64,000 nucleotides of DNA from Odontesthes bonariensis (taxonomy: Eukaryota > Chordata > Actinopteri > Atheriniformes > Atherinopsidae). Positions 54,589-64,000 of this stretch are shown in pieces. The first letter of the stretch is position 1. Every line of letters starts with the position of its first letter. Made by a program: the position numbers and the translations under genes. The notes under the pieces were generated by a model. That model worked only from the letters and a program-made list of their open reading frames with translations. It made no database searches and was not told where the DNA came from. The DNA lies in NCBI RefSeq assembly GCF_027942865.1, contig NC_134519.1, forward strand, positions 23,966,248 to 24,030,247, in the 5' to 3' direction.

Positions 54589-55527
54589 GACTGTAGAGAC
54601 TCACAGAGCTCTGAAACTCGTTGCTTCTTGTATGAAATAAGCACATGAATAATAAAGAAAGAAGATTCAATAAAAAGCTGCCTGAAATATATCTTTGCAA
54701 TTTTATTTTTATAAAATCATGTTTTTACTCCTCATTTCCACACAGATGGTGTTTCCACAGATCTGACGAGATTCAGAATTAATCTGAAACGTAGATGATT
54801 ACTGAATACAAGTTAGATGGTAAGTTCTGTAATAAGTGACATAATGTCTGTGTTGGATGCCATAAATATTTCTGCCATTGGGTGCCAGAGCCCTGCAAGC
54901 CTATGGCAGACAGTGGTAAGTTGTGGAAGCGGCCTCAGAATTTGCATATAAGTTGCTGCATGGGCTGACAAATATACACAATACAAATGGCAAAATACAC
55001 ATACAAAGACAACAGGCATTCAACAGTGACCAAAAAGAAAAAAAAAAAAAGCCGGGCGGAGGCGGGGGGGCGCAATATTATTTAAGACAATCTTAATAAT
55101 CAATCAATAATCTTAAGAAATGTTATGAGTTTGTATCATGAGTCTCATGATTTTTTATGTTTAACAAAAAACAAACCAGATATCATCATCTGAAAATATT
55201 GTACAGAATGAATAACAGGTTGTAACTGGCTATAGCTGATTACTATATGATATAACTAGCGGATAATCAGCGTTTAGTTTCCGCAAACAACTGGCGAGGC
55301 TGTGGAAGCGGCTTTACAGGCTTTTACAGCTGCTCTGGCAGCCTGTGGCAATCTTTGACAGTTCATTTATTATCCAGTAATACGATTTCTAAAACGGGAA
55401 TTAAAGTAATAATAGCCTAATTATTATTATTATTTTTAATTACTACGTTTTATCACATTGGAAACACAGACTGCATGTAGTTTTCACGCTGACAGCCACG
55501 CAGGCTGTGTTCACTCTGTTAACTCAC
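54589..55527. other. dusp12 5' UTR intron (inferred)
   Basis: No coding exon. There is an A-run followed by a GC-rich patch at about 55038-55070. Two short passages with 'gctgtggaagcggc'-like wording (about 54920 and 55290) are weakly similar to each other. Confidence 0.4.
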
Positions 55528-55600
55528 CTGATCAGCCGAGTTCAACTTCGCGGTATCTTTTGTCCTTCCGGTGAAGTCTTCTGCCACTTTATAGTACAGC
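55528..55600 (-). other. dusp12: probable non-coding first exon and promoter of dusp12
   Basis: On the minus strand a strong donor, CAG then GTGAGTT, ends at 55528. Upstream of it are an ETS-like CACCGGAAGGA and a GC-richer stretch, and a candidate acceptor (GTTTCAG) lies just upstream of the coding ATG near 54611. This would splice a 5' UTR exon onto coding exon 1. The upstream edge is a guess. Confidence 0.5.
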
Positions 55601-56139
55601 TTTTTGCACAAGATTCACTATACTAAATAAACGGGGTAACTACAACGAAACGCCACACAGACCTAAAAAGAAAAGTAAAACGTGTTGACTGATGTGTTTG
55701 GTTCGTCACTTAAACTGTACGGTTGGAAACATAACGTAATCGTTACGTTCCGGAATTTATTATATTCCGCGAATAAAAACTTCGACAATGATTTAAAGGT
55801 TTTTATTCAGCCATTTTCTGGAGTCGCTTCATTCTGTTCACCCTGTCATGGGTTAATGTTGGAGACAAAAGTGTTTTCATGTGGCAGAAAATAAAACTAA
55901 CCTGTCCACGCTCTGTGCTGCCGTTATGGGGAAAGCATTTGTTTTACAGAAGGGTAACATGAGGACAGTTTTACAGGTTAACTTGAAGAGAGGCAAGGGT
56001 ACAAAACATGTGTTTGGTATTTTCAACTTGATGACTGTTTTGTTATTCATTTTGCATTAAAATTCTCTTAAACCTGAAACTTTTAATTTTTCAATGATTT
56101 GCTTGCCTCTCTTTTGCTTTAAGATGAACAGTTCTCGAG

Positions 56140-56235
56140 CTTCAAATCAAATCAAATTTATATATATAACACATTTCATGTACAAACAATTCAAAGTGCT
56201 TTACATAAAATAAAAGCATTGCAGCAGGGAGTGTA
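56140..56235. repeat. fragment of a common teleost interspersed repeat
   Basis: The stretch contains AATCAAATTTATATATATAA, then ACATTTCATGTACAAACAAT and CAAAGTGCTTTACATAAAAT. This is the familiar phrase of a very abundant fish repeat, recognised from memory. Class not assigned. Confidence 0.6.
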
Positions 56236-58079
56236 AGAAGCATAAATGTGTCAAAACTGAAAACCCATGTTATTCGTGTATTAAAATACGACATATCAAA
56301 GAGCTTCCAATGATGTTTACCCCAGTATTTATACCTTCACAGATGTCCAGCAGATTTAGTTAACCCCTGCAAAAAAAGCACCTAAGGAGAGACAAATAAT
56401 AAAACAAGTAAACAACAACCAATGGGTTGAGAAAAACCGACTATGATGGATCAGGACAAAACAATGTCATGACCCTTTTTTAACAAGAAAACAAATTAAT
56501 GCTTGCGGCAAAACTGAGTGGCCATGGGTGTAGTTAGCACAAGAGTTCAACTCCAGGGTAGCAAAACTACTCCGGGACTGAATATTTCTGCCGTTATGCT
56601 TCCCTGTTTGTTTGAATTGCTGTGGTATCGTTCTCATTCCTGTTTGTATTCTTTCATACACTATTGACAAAAATCTCAAACCTCTTCCGTCATCCAGTGA
56701 GAATGCTGGCATATCTTCACCCACTGCAAAAACTTGGCCTATTTTCTTAGCCTGAGAAGCATTTTTAAAGCGCTACTGGTTTTCTCAGAGCTTTTCTATA
56801 CTATGTCTTTTGACCAGACTTTCCGATAGGAATCTAGTGTTTGTCATTAAGAAAAATCGTGTAGCTGTGCTGAAGTTACTTGTAAAGGAGCAAAAATATT
56901 GCTTACAGTTAAAACTTGGTGGATACCACTGATCTGCTATAATGTGACTCCTGACCAAGGAACGGTGCAACCACAGATAGTAGCTGAATGCATTATTCAA
57001 GTATTCAAATATTCAAGTTTCTCCTTTCCAAAAATGTTGTGTTTTTGGATGTTTTCTTTTTAGCGCAGTTCAACAAATGAAAAGCATCTTCTTGATTTTC
57101 ACAGCAGCTCCAGAGACAAACAAGCACATTTCTATGCACAAGTGTCTGAAGGCTGTGCTGAAGTATTAACAGTTAAATGTGTTGGTTGAATGGATCTCTG
57201 TTCTCCTGTGTGTCATGTTCTCAGTTGCCCGTCTCTTTTTCGACACATGGTGTCTGTCTGAAATCTTGTGTCACAACACCTACTATGTGTGTGTGATGCT
57301 CTGAACTGCCCGCCAGCATGCGTTACACAGTCTGTTTATGGTCACAATGTGGGGTGTTAATAAAGTTTTACAAGCTTCTTTAATCTGACTGTCTGACCAA
57401 TTCAATACCCCGCCATGACCACACCCCTCCCCGAGGGCTCGTTAGAGGGGTGCCAAACACACATAATTGACTGTTAGAAATGAAGCATGTGAAAAAAGCA
57501 TTGCTCTTTTACCAGCACACAGAGGGACGTCCAGCAGGTGAATGGGAAATGAGTGGGTGCGTTGATGTGCGTTTGGTCTGCTGCAGTGACGCACCGTCAT
57601 TGTGCCACATGGCCTTTATGAGATCTAACAAGCTTCTGGGTGCCAGATGTCGAACAACTTATTCGTATTTGTTGAATATCTTCCATGAGACTTTTTGTTA
57701 TGTTTGTTTTTCAAGCCTTTAGATGCAAAATTTTGCTAATTATTCTATATGATTTCGGTCATCCCAAACAATTTTTACATGCAACATTGAGAAAAAAAAA
57801 GGACACTTTAATGCTCTCCAACATAGCATTGCAAGAACATTGATGGTAGTTGAAGCCAGATCTGATTGATGCTGCATGACCTTTGAAAGGTCAGTCTTGA
57901 GATAACATTACAGAAAACATATGACATGTCAAGATGGCACCAGGATGTCTGGAATTTCCTCATAAGAATCTTAGGAGGAAGATAAAACCTAAAGACAGAC
58001 GTGTTGCTTTGCACGTAACTATGGGTATAAATAGGACCTGGTTTCTTTGTTCGAGGTCTTACTTCTGATGCACACAGTA

Positions 58080-58795
58080 TTAAAGAATATTGGTTCCAGC
58101 CTCACTGATTCCAGCCTCATGTACTTTGACTCGTGGTCCTGATGACAACAGAATGGCTGCCCAGGAATCCCTCCTTACAAACATGGCTGTCATGATTGAT
58201 GACCACTTGTCCTTCTTTGACCATGCTGCATCTGTCTCTTAGTTATGTCTCTACACTCTTTATCATGAAAAATGAGGCCGCATTTGACTCAGAATGCCAC
58301 CCAGCTCCTGGTGCAAGCCATGGTCATCTCCCGCCACGACTGCTGCAATGCTCGTTCTTGCACAGTAAAACCTTAACAAAGGGTCCAGAAAGAGGCAATG
58401 TGTCTGGAGTTCCATCAACCAAAAAGGACAAATGTCCCGCCCAGTAGCTGCATTAGTCTTAGGAATACCGTCAAGTACTACCATTCCTATGCAATATGCA
58501 GTCCTAATCCAGCCTGTTCTCATTTGAGGTCCCAGAATCGTGGAACGTGCAAAAAGTGCAATCAGAGCTCGTCTACCTTTAAGAATCTTTGAAAGACTTG
58601 TCTTTTCCCTGAGCACCTCCTCTCCTAACCCTCTAACACCCTTAAACACCTGACCTCACACATTTGCACTTCATTCTAAATTTAAACTAATTTAGCACTC
58701 ACAGACCAGGGCTTCTTACTGCACTGAAGCTTGAATGTTGTTTAATCATTGTAAGTCACTTTGGATAAAAGAAGACGACAAAATGTCTAAATGTA
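58080..58795 (+). mobile_element. decayed L2-type LINE 3' fragment
   Basis: Translation of 58190-58370 in shifting frames gives VMIDDHLSFFDHAASVS and TQLLVQAMVISRHDCCNA, hallmark phrases of the C-terminal part of CR1/L2-clade reverse transcriptases. Further on, FKNL-KTCLF matches the end of the ORF. The 3' end TGTAAGTCACTTTGGATAAA followed by ATGTCTAAATGTA resembles the L2 tail. Stops and frameshifts show it is dead, and the 5' part is missing. Confidence 0.8.
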
Positions 58796-60328
58796 GTTGA
58801 AATCATCGCAGAAATGTGATCAATCACAACTGTTTTGTTTGCAGTCATGCTTCAAACTCCAAGTGGACTCCAATCATGCTTGAAAAATCCCTCCCCACTA
58901 GATCTGCTAACTTTAGGTGTCCAGGGTTAGGCTTTTCATGTGAATTAGTTATCAGTCTTTGTTACTAATTTGGAAGAGAGAAATGGAAGAGGACTGTCAG
59001 GACAGACTGGTCAATAAGACAGTGGATTTCAACAGGAGAAAACAGCATTTCTTCTCCAGACCCCTAACGCAACCTTTACTGTGTGTTTACTTTTATTTCT
59101 AAAAAAAAAAAAGTTGCTGGCCAAAGCAACTAACTTCAACACAAATCTCTACCAAACTGGAACACATTTTTGTTGTGCTCAAATACAATCAAACCACACA
59201 TAAATATTTTCTGAACCCAGCAACAGGACAGACTTTGGGTACAAACATCAGTTCCACTTTAAGTGAATTTAAAGCTGTTCTAAGTGCTGTCTGCCACTGC
59301 AACATGTTTTGGAAAAGACAGTTGAGATGGAATTTGTGTGTGAGTATGCTGAAATATACTGCTAGCAAATTTTCAAAACACTCAGTGATGCATCCCTCTA
59401 GGGTTAACCAATCGATTCCCGATGATCCCAGATCATTCTAACAATATACTACAGTAAACAGCTGATCACCCTCCAATATACCAGTTAAATTATTTAAGCT
59501 CATGGTTGTGTGTAGAATGACTATTTATGTCTATTTCAAAATCTTGTGTTTCTGCCATTGACGCTACTTACATCTTACGTACATCTTTTTTTATCTTTTT
59601 CACTATCAAGCCTATTCAGTGTTCTCCTTTTTTGCTGATCTCGTTATATATAGAAGATAAATCCAAAACGAACCCGTCCATCTACATCAAACTAAAGTAA
59701 ATCTCTCCCAAGGTTGACCCCTCACATTAATTTCCTCTCTCTTGCTGTGTTCATCTCCTCCTTGTTAAAATCAACCACAATGAGACACTTTTTATGACCC
59801 AAGAACTAAGCTGAACAATTGAAACTTTGCCACTAAAATGGTCAAAACCACATGACATCAGTTTTGGCTCTGGGACCTCATTCCTCATGTTGGCTGGTAG
59901 GGAAAATGTGACCAAAGGGTAACAGGTAGGAGTGGAATTATACAGAACCACAGACCTCAAAAGTAAAAGAAAGAAAAAAAAAACATAGAAATACTGTATT
60001 TAAGTATTGTAATACTAGTGGATAATTTGCCTCAGGCCTGAAGTTATTCATGTTTTCTAACACCTTTTTAGGAATTATATGACGTTAATTAAATTTCTAC
60101 TCTGAGACACTGGCCACTGTTATGCTCATACATGAATATCACAAAGTGATTACAGTAACGTAATGTGATTACAGACTTAAAAAGACGTTACTGTGTGTAG
60201 GAGACAATTTACTGATAGCGTGGGAGGGTTAAACACGTCCTGGCAGTTTTTAATTAGTCTTGGGGTGCAGTGTTGGTGTGTGTTTGTGATTCTAATTAAA
60301 AGTGTCCTGTCTCAGTGCCTTTCACTTG

Positions 60329-60336
60329 TATAAAAG
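60329..60336 (+). promoter_or_regulatory. prg4: TATA box of prg4
   Basis: TATAAAAG lies about 30 bp upstream of a purine-rich leader that ends in a perfect donor (GAGGAG then GTAAGT at 60390). It therefore fits as the core promoter of prg4, with initiation near 60360. Confidence 0.75.
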
Positions 60337-60359
60337 ACCGGCGGACCAACAGTTTGAGC

Positions 60360-60389
60360 AAAGAAGAGAAGAGGAGACACACAGAGGAG
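60360..60389 (+). other. prg4: non-coding exon 1 of prg4 (inferred)
   Basis: Leader between the TATA box and donor GTAAGT at 60390. The next exon starts after …TTTTATCAG (about 60484) and carries the ATG at 60524. The start coordinate is estimated from the TATA box. Confidence 0.55.
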
Positions 60390-60523
60390 GTAAGTGTTGG
60401 ACCTCAACTTTTTCTTTTGTTACTGTGGCTGTTTCTTCTTCTTCTCATCCTCTCCATTTGCATGTCAGTTTTTTTTTTATCAGATCAGATTCTGTTTATA
60501 CTGAGACTCGGATAAAGAAGAAG

Positions 60524-63500
60524 ATGATGATAATGATGAAACTGGGGCTGCTCCTGCTTGGCCTTGTTGAAACATCTGCTGCTGCTGGACCAGGTGTGTA
60601 TTTAAAGTTTATACCTATACTTTGCACTTCTGATGCCTTTGCCTTACTTTTTTTTTTTTAATTAATTCATCATCATGTCAAGAAATACATTCTAAAGCAA
60701 AATGCCTAATAGCATCCAATAGTGCATCTGTGCCGCTCAAAGATGTCTCATACGCTTTATATTATCTGATTATGAATCTTTCACATTTGTTTTTTCATAC
60801 ATAATATTATCTGATCCCCATGATATCTTTGGGTGTCTTAGATTTGAGTGAATATCAACGGGTGTATCATTTGACTCGTATATGTCTTCTTCTTTCAGGC
60901 AGCTGTCTGGGTCGCTGCGGCGAGGTTTTCTTCAGAGGTCAGCAGTGTACCTGTGACACCAACTGCCATCAGCACAAAGAGTGCTGCCCAGACTTCGAGG
61001 TTACTTGCAACCCAGGTAAGACAAGAACAGTAAAATAAAAGACAATTAGATTATCAGTCCTTCGACACAGCTGATGTTTTCACATGTCACAGCAATATTC
61101 AGGTGTTACAGTTTTGCCGTTAAACTGAAGTAGATAAATGGAATTTCAGCCAATGTGAAAAAAAAACGCATCTTTTGTTTTTTTGCCCTCATTTTGGTTT
61201 GAAAATATAAAAAAACCTTTTCACTGATCTAACTTTTAAAATGTTTTGCTCTCTCTCTCTCATCAGTGTTGGTGTGGTTTTTCTTGTTAGATTTTTAAGG
61301 CTGTTGTTTCAGTTTTATGAAACTTTTTTTTAATTCTGTGGGACATTCTATACATCTTTTGACAAAAATCAGTTACTTCTCTTTGAAACGCTTTTTTTAC
61401 AACTATAGTTTATTATAAAAAAACCTCTTCTGTTTTGCTTTCTAAGCATCTTAATTTCATAAGCTTGGAAGTTGTTAGATTTTTAAGTTTTTTTCTTTCT
61501 GATAATATATGAGAATTGCTACATTGTTTTGAATTAGTAATTTGGTTTCTATTCAATTATTAGTATGTTCTTAGCAAGTTTTATTTAAATATCTTTGAAG
61601 CTGTTTAAAATCGAGTTCGGCAATTTTTCAGTGTTTTTTTTACCTCTTTTTGTGGTAGTTGGGATGACGTCTCTGTAACTTGTGAGTTTCTTAAATATAG
61701 TTTCAATGACTGTTTACTCTTCTAGTCATTTCACTTTTTTAACCTTAAAAAGCGAATGTCGTTTACATCATAATTATTTTTTTATTTCTAAGGTTGTTTA
61801 AGTGTCTTTGGCAGCAGTTCAATTTCTGTCCCTGTTTTTAGAAATCAGCTGATGATCACAGGGGAACATTTCGTTGCTAAGGACGCAACAGTTTATTCTA
61901 TCAATTTTGGGAGAACAGTTAAAAGTTCAGATATGTTGAACTTAAATAAACGAGGTGAACACTAACAAAGCTTTTCACGAATGCAGATAATTCTTCCTCT
62001 GAGTCTGCTGGCTGTGTAAGTGATAATTGTCTGAACTGTCTCTGTGGGCTTTGTTTTTTTTTTTCTCTCTGTTGAACGTCACTGACTGATGCAAACTGCT
62101 AGTAACAGGTCCGCTGCTGTGTTGACAGTGTTCTGTTGGTCTGTTGTTCTCAGCTCAGTCCTGTCAGGGTCGCTGTGGTGAGAGCTTTACCAGAGGTAAG
62201 CTGTGTGAGTGCGATCCCATGTGCAGCCGCTACAACACCTGCTGCCATGACTACCAGCTGCACTGTGGTAAGTACCAGCAACCATGAAGATTGCACCAAC
62301 ATGTTCCAATTTGCTTTAGCAACTCATCTATACTCACACATCTTGTAGGACAAACATTCTGTCAAATGTATCAATGCTTGCGATTTTGAATAGCAGAGCC
62401 AGTTCACCTTCATTCAGTTACAGTTACCCACATAGCTCTCTAACAGTTTCTCTGTCCACAGACGCCACTGTGACAGCCTCACATCATGGAAGCTCCCAAT
62501 CTCTGAGGGCCAAACCCTCAAGTAAGCAGCCACCGCTTCCAACTCACTGTGATGCTTTTACACTGCACTATGGATCACTGCTACAATTAAACTTTACTTT
62601 AGGTTTGGTGCATTATTGGCATTTATTTTTTTCATGGACAATATCTTAACTGTCAGTGTGCGGTGTGCTCAGGGGGAAAAAGAAAACATTTGTACCGCTA
62701 GTTTGAAAACTGTCAGTGGCTTCATCAAATCATCTTTAACTTTAGAATTTAATTAAAGATGAAGAATCAGTCATTTGAGTAGATCGACTGGAGCATTCAG
62801 CTAAAAACAAAAGCAGCTGTGCCGTGCAGAAAAGTGGAAAAATGTTTTTAAGATAATTCATTACTGCAGAAATTAGAAATAGAAGGCAATAGAAGAAATT
62901 AAATCTTAACGCTCCTAATAAGCTTAGCTTAAAACATGACCATTCTCATCTAATGCTTGTTTGAGCCTTTTTCTATTCCTTTCAACTGGTATCTGCCTTT
63001 CACTTTTTTTTATCATTTCCTTGTCTTCGTCAGGAAGCCGGAAATCAGAGAAGAACCGCAAAAAGTCCAACAGTGAAAGCGAGGAAGCATACACAGGTAA
63101 CTGGTGTGAATTAAACTTGTTAAATGTAAAGTCTGATAGTGTATGAATACTAAAACTAGTACTAATACTTCCTTCAAGAATGAAGTTATGGTAGTTAGCT
63201 CAGCTTAGCACAAGAGAAAACTGCTTCGGCTCTGTTCAAAGGTATCAACATCTGTCTTCTTACAACCTTAAAACTAGCAAAAGACTATTGTTGGTTTGAA
63301 TTCTCTACATCTTAATTTGCTCATGAATACAGAGTGCTTTCACTCTTCCTCCATCTTGCAGACGGGAGCAACATCCCTGCTGGCATGCTGCCCATTCCTT
63401 CATCCACTTACAGAGCTCCACAATACCCAGCAGCTGACCACTCTCTACCCAGCCGCAGTGCTTTGCCTCTAGGCAGCAGGGCACCTGTGAGCCCTGCCAA

Positions 63501-64000
63501 TCCTGGAGCTGCAGCTGGTAAACTAAATATCCAGCTGCTGCTGTCTCCTGGGGGAGTTAGTCCATCTGGGCCACGTCAGGGTAAATTCTTTGGTTCATCA
63601 TTGAAACGCTTGCTTTGAAAATTAGATACCAGTTTGTTTGTTTGTTTGTTTTCAAACTAGATCATTTCTTTTATTTATTTACATATTTATTGTGAGTTTC
63701 ATGAAATCAAAACTCACTGTGAAATTAAAAAGTATTGAAGTGGTTTTTCACTTTCAGGTGTTAATGGCCCAGCAGGTTCAAGACCCAGCACCCTGCAGGA
63801 TGTGGTGCAGGCTTTGGGGCTCTCTGCAGGGGAGGGAGGTTCTGAGGGAACAGGGGCAGGTATGACATGTAGTCCTGTCAATGCATCTGTGTTTGATGTG
63901 TTTGAGTTCCTACGAATCAAAACACAAAATATGTGTGTTTGTGTAGGTTTCCCTGCTGATGTCGACCTGTGCAGTGATTCTCCCATCAATGGACTCACAG
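60524..64000 (+). CDS. prg4: proteoglycan 4 (lubricin), 5' part, cut by the window edge
   Basis: A secreted joint and surface lubricant related to vitronectin. Coding exons seen: 60524-60593, 60899-61015, 62154-62267, 62462-62521, 63034-63096, 63362-63580, 63758-63859, 63947-64000+, about 266 codons, all phase-consistent (every intron is phase 1). The signal peptide starts MMIMMKLGLLLLGLVETSAA. Two somatomedin-B domains follow. SMB1 is about residues 26-60 and SMB2 about 66-100, each with eight Cys (CLGRC…CTC…C…CC…C and CQGRC…CEC…C…CC…C). Then comes a basic Ser-rich linker and a Pro/Ser/Ala/Gly-rich linker. The last exon in view begins the hemopexin region (DLCSDSPINGLT, compare DLCSGKPVDGMT in mammals). 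The long KEPAPTT-type mucin repeat of mammalian PRG4 is absent. Which teleost paralogue (prg4a or prg4b) is unresolved. Confidence 0.9.

Larger units (their letters stand above)
55601..60328. other. dusp12-prg4 intergenic region
   Basis: There is no supported gene. It contains a short teleost interspersed-repeat fragment near 56140-56235 and an L2-type LINE fragment at about 58080-58795 (both listed separately). The rest shows nothing recognisable. Confidence 0.5.

Overview
The window is nuclear DNA of a ray-finned fish, most likely a teleost. Genes are split into many short exons with GT-AG introns and compact introns, (CA)n microsatellites are frequent, and there are L2-type LINE debris and many short inverted-repeat elements. 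The protein-coding genes are recognisable orthologues of vertebrate genes. In human (from memory) these all lie on chromosome 1q23-q31, so this is a rearranged conserved-synteny block. I cannot name the species.

Layout, left to right: 1-2.06 kb is repetitive (a 175-bp tandem repeat and an inverted-repeat element), followed by a tRNA-Asn gene (2060-2133). Then come pdc (phosducin, +, 4413-7267), kifap3 (kinesin-2 accessory subunit KAP3, +, 8471-16599, 20 coding exons), niban1 (minus, 33326-19123, 14 coding exons, tail-to-tail with kifap3), olfml2b (olfactomedin-like 2B, +, 35735-43480, 9 coding exons), a gene-poor gap of about 7.8 kb, dusp12 (minus, 54588-51295, 7 coding exons, with a probable non-coding first exon near 55.5 kb), another gap with a LINE fragment, and the 5' part of prg4 (proteoglycan 4, +, from 60524), which runs off the right edge at the start of its hemopexin region. 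All exon boundaries were read by hand. Every junction keeps frame and reproduces the family's protein order, which is the main support for the gene models.

The genes do not form an operon or one pathway. pdc is a photoreceptor G-beta-gamma regulator. kifap3 serves heterotrimeric kinesin-2 and cilia. niban1 is a PH-domain stress protein. olfml2b and prg4 are secreted matrix proteins. dusp12 is a zinc-binding dual-specificity phosphatase.

The most notable non-routine signals are: two minor-spliceosome (U12-type) introns in kifap3, one AT-AC and one GT-AG; a (TG)35 tract occupying the place of the polypyrimidine tract at a dusp12 splice acceptor; five TTAA-bounded inverted-repeat elements in niban1 and olfml2b introns, two of them almost complete fold-backs and two carrying small ORFs; two of those elements abutting and sharing a single TTAA; and the apparent absence of atf6 from the slot it holds between olfml2b and dusp12 in mammals.
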